A stretch of 64,000 bases of DNA from GCA-2711565 sp963664245 (GTDB lineage Bacteria > Bacteroidota > Bacteroidia > Bacteroidales > GCA-2711565), in contig OY760934.1 in NCBI GenBank assembly GCA_963664245.1, forward strand, positions 2,418,001 through 2,482,000. Direction: 5' to 3'. The notes beneath the pieces were generated by a model, which saw only the letters and a list, made by a program, of their open reading frames with translations, ran no database searches and was not told the DNA's origin. Position numbers and translations under genes: made by a program. This document shows positions 24,869-33,397 of this stretch, piece after piece (position 1 is the stretch's first letter; every line of letters begins with the position of its first letter).

Positions 24869-26740
24869 ATGTTTAAAGAATACGATATAATTGTTGTAGG
24901 GGCTGGTCATGCAGGTTGTGAAGCTGCTGCTGCTGCTGCTAATATGGGGTCTTCCGTATTGTTAGTTACAATGAGTATGGAAAATATGGCGCAGATGTCA
25001 TGTAACCCGGCTATGGGAGGAATTGCCAAAGGGCAGATTGTACGCGAGCTGGATGCTTTAGGAGGTTATTCAGGCATTGTTACGGATAAAACAATGATCC
25101 AGTTTAGAATGCTGAATAAATCGAAAGGCCCGGCAATGTGGAGCCCAAGAGCCCAGAGTGATCGAATGTTGTTTACAAGAGAGTGGAGAGATATTCTTGA
25201 AAGTATTCCGAATCTTGATTTTTGGCAAGACATGGTAACCGGAGTTCTTGTAAAGGATAAAAGAATTTTCGGCGTCAAAACAAATATGGGGCATGAAATA
25301 AGGGCAAAATCAGTTATTCTTACAAATGGCACATTCCTTAATGGAATAATACATATTGGAATGAAGAAATTTGGAGGAGGTCGAATCGGGGAAAAAGCTT
25401 CGAAAGGATTGACTGAGCAGTTGGAAGAAATTGGATTTGAGTCTGACAGAATGAAAACAGGTACACCGGTGCGTGTAGATGGTCGTACCATTGATTTTTC
25501 TAAAATGGACGAACAAAAAGGGGATGAAAATCCAGGAAAATTTTCATTTACGGATACCCCTCTCTTAAAACGTCAGAGAAGTTGTTATTTAACATATACC
25601 AGTACTCATGTACATGATATTCTTCGCTTGGGGTTTGATGATTCTCCAATGTTTTCTGGTAGAATTCAGGGTATAGGTCCGCGATACTGCCCTTCTATTG
25701 AAGATAAAATCGAACGTTTTTCGGATAAGGATCGGCATCAGCTTTTTGTTGAACCGGAAGGATGGAATACGATTGAGTATTATCTTAATGGGTTTTCTTC
25801 ATCCTTGCCGGATGATATTCAATTTAAGGCTTTGCAAAAAATCCCTGGTTTTGAAAATGCAAAAATATTTCGTCCGGGTTATGCCATCGAATACGATTAC
25901 TTCCCTCCTGTTCAGTTAAAGTATACTTTAGAAACAAAACTGATTGACAATTTGTATTTTGCTGGTCAAATAAATGGAACCACAGGTTATGAAGAAGCCG
26001 GTGCACAGGGAATCATGGCTGGAATTAATGCTCACTTAAAAAACAATAATAAAGATCCGTTTATCTTGAACCGATCTGAAGCTTATATTGGTGTTTTAAT
26101 TGATGATTTAATTACGAAAGGTGTAGATGAGCCGTATCGCATGTTTACATCAAGAGCCGAGCATCGATTATTGTTGCGCCAGGATAATGCAGATGTTCGT
26201 TTAACAGAACGAAGTTTTAATATTGGATTAGCATCTCAGGAAAGATACAGTAAGGTTCTTTGGAAAAAATCATTACTGGAAGGTGTCTTAAAACAATTCA
26301 AAAAAACAGGAATTGCCCCGGAAGATATTAATGAGTTTTTGGTTTCAATTGGAACCAATCCAATAACTCAAAAAACAAAAGTTGCCAATTTAATTTTACG
26401 TCCGCAGGTAAAATTATTTGACCTATATAACCGAAACTTTTTTGTTAAATCAATTCTTGATAAATACGAAGGATTAAATATTGATTTAATAGATTCAATA
26501 GAAACTTTAATAAAATACGAAGGCTATATTATTAAGGAACGGGAATTGGCTCAAAAATTTGAGAAGTTTGAAAATATTAAACTTAAAACGAATTTTGACT
26601 ATCATCAATTAGAATCACTTTCTTATGAAGCCCGGGAAAAACTGAATAAAATAAAACCTCAAACCATTGGCCAGGCTGCACGGATTAGCGGGGTGTCTCC
26701 GGCCGACATTTCAGTTTTGGCAATTTATTATGGAAAATAA
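24869..26740 (+). CDS. mnmG: tRNA uridine-5-carboxymethylaminomethyl(34) synthesis enzyme MnmG
   Basis: The 623-residue flavoprotein has the FAD-binding GAGHAGCEAAAAAAN-type motif at residues 11-25 and the MnmG signature segments MSCNPAMGGIAKGQIVREL, GPAMWSPRAQSDR, TPVRVDG and PEDINEFL, plus the C-terminal region AARISGVSPADISVL that contacts MnmE. With MnmE it installs the cmnm5 group at the wobble uridine. The gene (also called gidA) lies near the replication origin in many bacteria. Identical parS-like sites bracket it. Confidence 0.97.
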   Translation: MFKEYDIIVVGAGHAGCEAAAAAANMGSSVLLVTMSMENMAQMSCNPAMGGIAKGQIVRELDALGGYSGIVTDKTMIQFRMLNKSKGPAMWSPRAQSDRMLFTREWRDILESIPNLDFWQDMVTGVLVKDKRIFGVKTNMGHEIRAKSVILTNGTFLNGIIHIGMKKFGGGRIGEKASKGLTEQLEEIGFESDRMKTGTPVRVDGRTIDFSKMDEQKGDENPGKFSFTDTPLLKRQRSCYLTYTSTHVHDILRLGFDDSPMFSGRIQGIGPRYCPSIEDKIERFSDKDRHQLFVEPEGWNTIEYYLNGFSSSLPDDIQFKALQKIPGFENAKIFRPGYAIEYDYFPPVQLKYTLETKLIDNLYFAGQINGTTGYEEAGAQGIMAGINAHLKNNNKDPFILNRSEAYIGVLIDDLITKGVDEPYRMFTSRAEHRLLLRQDNADVRLTERSFNIGLASQERYSKVLWKKSLLEGVLKQFKKTGIAPEDINEFLVSIGTNPITQKTKVANLILRPQVKLFDLYNRNFFVKSILDKYEGLNIDLIDSIETLIKYEGYIIKERELAQKFEKFENIKLKTNFDYHQLESLSYEAREKLNKIKPQTIGQAARISGVSPADISVLAIYYGK

Positions 26741-26745
26741 TGTAT

Positions 26746-26761
26746 TGTTTCACGTGGAACA
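26746..26761. promoter_or_regulatory. parS-like centromere site (second copy)
   Basis: TGTTTCACGTGGAACA again, 16 of 16 identical to the site at 24848-24863, in the 27-bp gap after mnmG. Both are in the same orientation, 1.9 kb apart. Confidence 0.8.
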
Positions 26762-26767
26762 TTAGTT

Positions 26768-27646
26768 ATGGAATTTTTAAAAACTTGTCCTGTTTGTGAA
26801 TCTAAAGAGCTTGATTTATGTCTTCAGGCCGTTGATAATTTGGTTTCAAAAAAAACATTTAATGTTGTAAAATGTAAAAAGTGTGATTTTATTTTCACAA
26901 ATCCCAGACCAGATATTAATGAAATCTCAGGGTATTATCAATCCGAAGAATATATTTCGCACAATGAAAATCCGTCCTCGTTTTTTGACCGGATATATGC
27001 TTTAATCCGAAGAAAAAACATTTCTTATAAACTGAATTTAATTTCCGACTTCAAAAAAGAAAATGCTACACTGTATGATTATGGTTGCGGGGTTGGCTCT
27101 TTTTTAAGTGCTGCTCAAAAGGCTGGATGGTTAGTAAACGGATATGAACCCTCAGAAAAAGCTGGAGCTATCGCCAAAGGTTTAGGTGTTGAAATTAAGT
27201 CGCTTGATGAATTAATTGAAGGTAAAAAAAACTTTGATGTCATTACTTTGTGGCATGTGTTGGAACATATTCATGATTTGGATGGGGTGGTAGAGAACCT
27301 TAAACTTATTCTTAAGCAAGACGGAGTTTTAGTGATTGCAGTACCAATTGCTGATTCGTGGGACGCATTAAAATACAAGGAAGCTTGGGCCGCATTGGAT
27401 GTTCCAAGGCATTTGTATCATTTTACGATTTCTTCAATCGGTCAGTTCTTTCGTAAATTTGGTATGCAAATTGTAAATATTCACCCACTTAAATTCGATT
27501 CTTATTATATTAGTTTACTGAGCGAAAAAGAATCAATACTTAAATATTTTAGAGTACTTATAAATGGTTGGACTTCGAATAGAAAAGCAAGGAAAACAAA
27601 GAATTATTCCAGTTTAATATTCTTGATACAAAACAAAAAAGAATGA
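26768..27646 (+). CDS. Class I SAM-dependent methyltransferase with N-terminal zinc ribbon
   Basis: The 292-residue product starts with a zinc-ribbon (CPVC at 7-10 and CKKC at 36-39) and continues into a Methyltransf_12/13-type Rossmann domain with motif I YDYGCGVGSFL (Asp103-Gly108), LWHVLEHIHD and the post-motif ALDVPRHLYHF. Enzymes of this build often act on sugars or lipid-linked intermediates; the substrate here is unknown. It overlaps the downstream kinase gene by 4 bp (ATGA), so the two are coupled. Confidence 0.75.
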   Translation: MEFLKTCPVCESKELDLCLQAVDNLVSKKTFNVVKCKKCDFIFTNPRPDINEISGYYQSEEYISHNENPSSFFDRIYALIRRKNISYKLNLISDFKKENATLYDYGCGVGSFLSAAQKAGWLVNGYEPSEKAGAIAKGLGVEIKSLDELIEGKKNFDVITLWHVLEHIHDLDGVVENLKLILKQDGVLVIAVPIADSWDALKYKEAWAALDVPRHLYHFTISSIGQFFRKFGMQIVNIHPLKFDSYYISLLSEKESILKYFRVLINGWTSNRKARKTKNYSSLIFLIQNKKE

Positions 27647-30600
27647 AAAATAATAATCATTTTACAGATCGGAAATCAAGTAAAAATTCATTCAAACTAA
27701 TATTTGTAGCTTTTACCATTTCGGTTATTTTATTATGGTATTTTTCTTCATTGTATTCAAGAAGAACAGATGATTACTTTTCAACTCTACGAATACAGGA
27801 AACATTAATTGAGAAAACTTCCCAGTTAACGAAACTATTTAATCAGTATTGGGCCAACGATTCATTAAGCGAAGATACTTATCAGCAAATTTTTGCATTA
27901 AAACAGGCATCTGGCAATGATGTTTTTCATTATCGGCACGATTCTCTGTTTTTTTGGACAACAAATATGCTGTCTGTTGAATCAAGATTGTTCAAGGATA
28001 AAGAGATTGTGAAGCTAAATAATGGATGGTATAAGGTTCTTATCTCAAAAAATAAAGATGAGAAACTGATCGGATTTATTCCCATAAAATTTGAGTATTT
28101 ATACAATAATGAATTTTTGCCTGAAGATTTTAATCCTGATTTCAAAATTGAAAACTCGTACAAGTTATTGTTAAAAAAATCTGAAAATAATGTCTGGGAT
28201 GAATCAGGAAACTTTCTTTTTTCTATTCAACGAAAGTCAGGGAAATTGCTCTCAAAATCGGATACATATTTACTTTTCGTCTTGTTTAATCTTTCATTAA
28301 TCTTTTTGTTATTATTGATTGATCGGATTTATAGAAAGTTTGACCGTATATTCAAAATACGTTGGATGATCCCATTTTTGATCCTGATAGATGTGCTAAT
28401 TTTAGGATTTTGTATTCAGTATTTTGAAATCCCCCGCATATTATTTGATTCTTTTCTGTTTAAGCCTTATACCTTTGCTTCTTACATTCACTTGTCTATT
28501 GCATCAATTACAATCAATGCTATTTTAATATTGTTTGTTGTTTTTATTTTATTTGAACGCAAAATTTTCTTTAAGAATATTTTTAGAAGGGATGGTATAA
28601 TTAAGTTTATAACATTGCTGATTCTGAACTTATCGGCAATTGTTTTATTCGAAAAAAATGTTGTAAAAATATTTAAAGATTCAATATTAAGCTTCCAATT
28701 TGGTCAGGATTTTATTACAGATCCGGGTATTTCTTCCCTTTTATTTTTGCTCTTATTTATTGCTTCTTTAAGTTTTTATTTTCTCCAAAAAGCAATTATT
28801 GCACAGCTTGCTAATCATTTGAAGTCAACCAAAATATTACTTTTTTCAGTAATAGTTTATTTGCTAATGTTTAGTGCTGTTGTTTACCTGTTTTCGTTAA
28901 CAATATATGTCGCATGCTTTTTCATCATTTTTGCTATTGTTTTGGTAAAGAGCAATGGATTAAAATTGTCAGCGGTTCAATTGTTGTTTTTGTTGATCCT
29001 TTTTTCAGTATATATGAGTACGGTTTCTTCAAAAATTCTTTATGAAAAAGAAATTGCACAACGTTCAAAAATTGCTGAGCGTTTAATAGGAAATCCTGAT
29101 ATTAGTGCTGAATTAGAGTTTTTAGATATAGAAGATCGCATATATGCAGATATATTATTGTTAAGTAAATCAATAACCCCCCTTTTAATTAAAGATGAAA
29201 ATGAAATTGTTGATCGGGTTAGGGAGATTTTTGCAAAAGGATCATGGAAAAAATACACTCCTTACATCACCATTTGTGATGTGCAGAAAGTTTTAAATGT
29301 ACAGCCCGATGACTACCTGATAAGCTGTAAACAATATTTTGAAAATTTAAAAAGTGATTTTGGAACCTCTGATTTAAGTTACCCATTGGTACATTTAAAA
29401 AGCAATAACCTAAATAATTCTTACATTGCAACTTTTTCTTTTAAAAGCTATAATATTTATGTTGAACTGATTGCAGAGATGATTCCGGAAGGAGTTGGAT
29501 ACACTGAGCTTTTTAACGATGAGTCTTACGAGATTAAAGGCAATGATGTTTTGTACTATTCTTTTGCAAAATATGTTGATAATCGTTTAATATTCAAATT
29601 TGGTCCGTATTTCTACAATGCCGATTTTGCAAAGTATGACAAATTATTCGGCAACAAAAAACTATTTGAATATGCCAGGTTTAGCCATTTGGTTCATCGT
29701 TCAAACGAAGGAAATGAAGTATTGATAATTAGCCGCCCAAAGCGTGTTTTTTGGGAAAGGATTGCCCCGTTTTCATACTTCTTTATTTCTTTTTCGGTAT
29801 TTACCTTGCTGTTGTCTCTAATCTCAAATCTTTCCTTAGATATTTTTATTATCCCTATAAGTTTTAAAAAGCGTATTCAATTTTCGTTTACCACCATCGT
29901 TTTGTTTTCCTTTTTTATAATAGGTGGAATAACCATGTATTACATTGTTGAAATTAATCATTCAAAAAATAAGGAAATTTTAGAAGAAAAAGCACATTCT
30001 GTTTTGGTTGAGTTGGAGCATAAACTATCTGCGGAACAAGACCTTAGCGGTGATATGACAGAGTATTTAAACAATCTGTTAAGTAAATTTTCTTTGGTAT
30101 TTTTCTCAGACATTAACTTGTATGATTTAAACGGAAGAATGATTGCAACCTCCCGTCCCAGAATTATAGAAGAAGGTTTGATCTCTCCACTGATACACCC
30201 TAACGCTTACCACGAATTAACCAAAGGACAATCACTGCTTTATATTCAGGAAGAAAACATAGGGGCATATAATTACCTTTCGGCCTATTTACCATTTAGA
30301 AATACTGATAATGAGCTCGTTGCATATTTAAATTTGCCGTATTTTGCACGTCAAAGTGAGATCCAAAAAGAAATAACAACCTTTTTGGTTGCCCTTGTCA
30401 ATATTTATTTGCTATTGTTCATTTTGGCCATAATCATAGCTATAATTATCTCCAGAAATATTTCTAAGCCTTTGGAAATAATTAGAAAAAATTTGGCAAC
30501 TTTTAGCTTGGGTGATACAAGTAAAAAAATTGCATGGACCAGAGAGGATGAACTTGGAAATCTAATTCATGAGTATAATCGAATGATTGACGAATTAGGC

Positions 30601-31302
30601 AAAAGTGCCGAATTATTGGCAAAATCTGAACGCGAAGGAGCTTGGCGCGAGATGGCGAAACAGGTGGCGCATGAAATAAAAAATCCGCTCACTCCGATGA
30701 AGCTTAGTGTGCAGTATTTGAAAAAAATGTGGGATGATAAAACGCCAAATTGGGAAGAACATTTGAATAAATTTACTACAACAATTATTCAGCAAATAGA
30801 TACTTTATCAGAGATTGCTTCGGCTTTCTCAGACTTTGCAAAAATGCCTCAAAAAAAGATTGAAGTTGTTGACATAAAAGATGTTATATTAAAATCAAAG
30901 GGTCTTTTTAAAGAACATGAATTGCTTAAGATTGTATTAAATGATTGCAATGACAACATCAAGATAAAAGCGGATAAAAACCAACTGGTAAGAGTGTTCA
31001 ATAATTTGATTAAGAACTCAATACAGTCAATACCAACCGGCCAACAAGGAGAAATCGTAATTGATTGTAAGATCGAAGGAAAAAATGTTATTATTTCAGT
31101 TAAAGACAATGGATCCGGGATTCCTCAAGAACGTGCAGAAAAAATATTTTCACCTAATTTTACTACTAAGTCAAGTGGAATGGGTTTGGGATTATCCATT
31201 GTTAAAAACATTATTGAAGAAACAGGTGGCGAAATTTGGTTTGAATCAGAATTAAATATTGGTACAACATTTTACATTCAATTACCTTTACATAAAGAAT
31301 AA
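27643..31302 (+). CDS. Very large NtrY-like sensor histidine kinase
   Basis: The 1219-residue membrane kinase has an N-terminal helix (about 17-37), an extracytoplasmic segment, a bundle of seven or eight helices (about 195-470), a second extracytoplasmic region, two further helices (about 690-720 and 745-770), a third sensory segment (about 775-900) and a last helix before HAMP (about 905-985). HisKA reads VAHEIKNPLTPMKLSVQYL with the phospho-accepting His near 1010. The HATPase carries NLIKNSIQS, DNGSGIP and the G2 box MGLGLSI. The layout resembles NtrY. No response regulator gene is next to it. The signal is unknown; an envelope cue is likely. Confidence 0.85.
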   Translation: MKNNNHFTDRKSSKNSFKLIFVAFTISVILLWYFSSLYSRRTDDYFSTLRIQETLIEKTSQLTKLFNQYWANDSLSEDTYQQIFALKQASGNDVFHYRHDSLFFWTTNMLSVESRLFKDKEIVKLNNGWYKVLISKNKDEKLIGFIPIKFEYLYNNEFLPEDFNPDFKIENSYKLLLKKSENNVWDESGNFLFSIQRKSGKLLSKSDTYLLFVLFNLSLIFLLLLIDRIYRKFDRIFKIRWMIPFLILIDVLILGFCIQYFEIPRILFDSFLFKPYTFASYIHLSIASITINAILILFVVFILFERKIFFKNIFRRDGIIKFITLLILNLSAIVLFEKNVVKIFKDSILSFQFGQDFITDPGISSLLFLLLFIASLSFYFLQKAIIAQLANHLKSTKILLFSVIVYLLMFSAVVYLFSLTIYVACFFIIFAIVLVKSNGLKLSAVQLLFLLILFSVYMSTVSSKILYEKEIAQRSKIAERLIGNPDISAELEFLDIEDRIYADILLLSKSITPLLIKDENEIVDRVREIFAKGSWKKYTPYITICDVQKVLNVQPDDYLISCKQYFENLKSDFGTSDLSYPLVHLKSNNLNNSYIATFSFKSYNIYVELIAEMIPEGVGYTELFNDESYEIKGNDVLYYSFAKYVDNRLIFKFGPYFYNADFAKYDKLFGNKKLFEYARFSHLVHRSNEGNEVLIISRPKRVFWERIAPFSYFFISFSVFTLLLSLISNLSLDIFIIPISFKKRIQFSFTTIVLFSFFIIGGITMYYIVEINHSKNKEILEEKAHSVLVELEHKLSAEQDLSGDMTEYLNNLLSKFSLVFFSDINLYDLNGRMIATSRPRIIEEGLISPLIHPNAYHELTKGQSLLYIQEENIGAYNYLSAYLPFRNTDNELVAYLNLPYFARQSEIQKEITTFLVALVNIYLLLFILAIIIAIIISRNISKPLEIIRKNLATFSLGDTSKKIAWTREDELGNLIHEYNRMIDELGKSAELLAKSEREGAWREMAKQVAHEIKNPLTPMKLSVQYLKKMWDDKTPNWEEHLNKFTTTIIQQIDTLSEIASAFSDFAKMPQKKIEVVDIKDVILKSKGLFKEHELLKIVLNDCNDNIKIKADKNQLVRVFNNLIKNSIQSIPTGQQGEIVIDCKIEGKNVIISVKDNGSGIPQERAEKIFSPNFTTKSSGMGLGLSIVKNIIEETGGEIWFESELNIGTTFYIQLPLHKE

Positions 31303-31320
31303 TTACTATTAGCATTTTAT

Positions 31321-31328
31321 TAATTTTG
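31321..31328 (+). promoter_or_regulatory. -7 box for the flippase gene
   Basis: TAATTTTG fits TAnnTTTG; no clear -33 box is seen 19 bp upstream. It lies 13 bp before the TTG start. Confidence 0.4.
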
Positions 31329-31341
31329 CAATAAAAACAGC

Positions 31342-32823
31342 TTGAGCCAGATTAAAAAACTTGCCGGACAAACAGCGGTATATGGAATTTCCAGTATTGT
31401 TGGACGAATTATTAATTTCCTACTAGTACCCTTATATACGTATGTGCTTGACCCCGAGAATTACGGCTTGCTGATTTTTATGTATTCGTTTGTTGCCGTG
31501 ATCAACGTGTTTATGATTTATGGTATGGAAACCGCCTATTTTAGGTATGCAACCTTAACAGATAAGTCAAAGGTTTTTAACACCAGTTTCCTTTCTATAT
31601 TTTCTACTTCCATACTATTTCTTGGAGTCGGGTTTTATTTTTCTTCAGATATCGCTTCATTTTTACTAAGCAGTAATTCTAGCAATTATGTGCAATGGTT
31701 TGTTTTGATTATGGCATTTGATGCTTTGGCCGCCATTCCTTTTGCAAAATTGCGGGCCGACAATAAAGCTTTCCGTTTTGCTTTAATCAAATTCATAAAT
31801 ATTGGAATTAACCTTGGGTTTAACCTCTTTTTTGTTTTGTTATGTCCGTATGTTGTAAACAATTATTCTGATGGATTTTTGTATACATTGGTTGATACAG
31901 TATTTAACCAGGAACTTAATTTGGTTTCTTATGTTTTTATTTCGAACCTTATTGCAAGCACCATAACCCTGGTGTTATTATTCCCCGAAATCTTTCAAAT
32001 TAAACTCAAATTTGATTGCCTGTTGTGGAAACAGATGATCAAGTATGCTTATCCGATTTTATTAATCGGCTTTGCTTTTGCAATGAACGAAATGTTTGGA
32101 CGTATTTTAATGAAATATTTATTGCCCGAGCAAATCGCGCTTCACGAAATAGGGATTTACTCGGCAAGTTATAAGTTGGCCATTTTATTGTCATTATTTG
32201 TTCAGGCCTTTAGGTATGCGGCCGAACCTTTCTTTTTCGCACAACACAAACTGAGTGCTTCACGTGAAATATATGCACAGGTAATGAAATTTTTTGTTGT
32301 AGTTGTTACCCTTGCTTCATTGGTCATTCTTTTGTACGTGGATGTTATTAAGTTAATTTTGGGAAGCGAGTTTAGGGGAGCCATCAATCTTCTTCCGATT
32401 TTATTGCTGGCTTACATCTTCATTGGAATTTTCTATAATTTGTCGGTTTGGTACAAGCTTACTAATAAAACACTTTACGGGGCAATTATTGCTCTCACAG
32501 GAACTGTAATCACAGTTTCTATGAATTACATTCTGATCCCGCTTTATGGATATTGGGGATCAGCATGGGCTACACTTTCCTGTTTTTTTGTAATGATGAC
32601 TATTTCTTTCTTGTGGGGGCAAAAACATTTCAACGTTAATTACGACGTTAAGCGGATTGTATCCTATATTTTACTGGCGGCATTTTTATTTTTCATTTCA
32701 ACAAAATTGAATATCGGAAATTTTGTATTGAAGATGCTGGTTCATACCGTATTAATCGGGGTGTTTTTGCTGGCCTTTTATTTTATTGATAAAAAAGAAA
32801 TTAAACAAGCTTTTCGTAAATAA
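31342..32823 (+). CDS. Oligosaccharide flippase / polysaccharide biosynthesis membrane protein
   Basis: The 493-residue product has the 12-14 helix layout of MOP-superfamily flippases (Wzx/MurJ-like). Its start, SQIKKLAGQTAVYGISSIVG, is typical of Bacteroidota flippases and supports a TTG start codon at 31342, since no ATG lies nearby in frame. A TAATTTTG box at 31321-31328 lies only 13 bp upstream, so the mRNA may have a very short leader. It probably moves a lipid-linked glycan across the inner membrane. A degenerate parS-like sequence lies inside the gene at 32256-32271. Confidence 0.85.
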   Translation: MSQIKKLAGQTAVYGISSIVGRIINFLLVPLYTYVLDPENYGLLIFMYSFVAVINVFMIYGMETAYFRYATLTDKSKVFNTSFLSIFSTSILFLGVGFYFSSDIASFLLSSNSSNYVQWFVLIMAFDALAAIPFAKLRADNKAFRFALIKFINIGINLGFNLFFVLLCPYVVNNYSDGFLYTLVDTVFNQELNLVSYVFISNLIASTITLVLLFPEIFQIKLKFDCLLWKQMIKYAYPILLIGFAFAMNEMFGRILMKYLLPEQIALHEIGIYSASYKLAILLSLFVQAFRYAAEPFFFAQHKLSASREIYAQVMKFFVVVVTLASLVILLYVDVIKLILGSEFRGAINLLPILLLAYIFIGIFYNLSVWYKLTNKTLYGAIIALTGTVITVSMNYILIPLYGYWGSAWATLSCFFVMMTISFLWGQKHFNVNYDVKRIVSYILLAAFLFFISTKLNIGNFVLKMLVHTVLIGVFLLAFYFIDKKEIKQAFRK

Positions 32824-32901
32824 GGTTTTCCTTTTCTCATGCCGGACTTCTGACCGGACCAACCCATTTTTTAACTATTTTAGCGGATTAATTTTTATGC
32901 T

Positions 32902-33336
32902 ATGAATGTAAAGATTGTAAATAAGTCTCATCACGATTTACCGGCTTATGAAACCATTGCTTCGGCAGGAATGGATATGCGTGCTTTTATTCAGGAAGAA
33001 ATCACCTTAAAACCCATGGAACGAACATTGGTTCCAACGGGTTTGTTCATTGAACTTCCGGTGGGGTACGAAGCTCAGGTTCGCCCAAGAAGCGGATTAG
33101 CTTTTAAAAAAGGAATTACGGTATTAAATACGCCGGGAACTATTGACGCCGATTACCGGGGTGAAATAAAAGTCATTCTCGTGAATTTGTCGAAAGAAGA
33201 TTTTGTGATCCAGGATGGCGAACGGATTGCCCAGATGATTGTATCAAAACATGAAAAAGTAGATTGGGTAAAGGTAGAGGTGTTGGATGATTCTGAACGC
33301 GGCTCGGGAGGCTTTGGCCATACGGGCGTGCAATAA
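32902..33336 (+). CDS. dut: dUTP diphosphatase
   Basis: The 144-residue trimeric dUTPase has all five motifs: SAGMDMRA (1), VRPRSGLA (2), GTIDADYRGEIKVI (3), RIAQMIV (4) and GSGGFGHTG (5). It hydrolyses dUTP to dUMP and pyrophosphate, which keeps uracil out of DNA and feeds dTMP synthesis. Length is standard. It is followed by an envelope operon. Confidence 0.97.
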   Translation: MNVKIVNKSHHDLPAYETIASAGMDMRAFIQEEITLKPMERTLVPTGLFIELPVGYEAQVRPRSGLAFKKGITVLNTPGTIDADYRGEIKVILVNLSKEDFVIQDGERIAQMIVSKHEKVDWVKVEVLDDSERGSGGFGHTGVQ

Positions 33337-33397
33337 TTTAATTATTCTTAAATGCTTGTAAAACCAGTATTTATTCTCTTTTTTGTAGTTGAATTTT

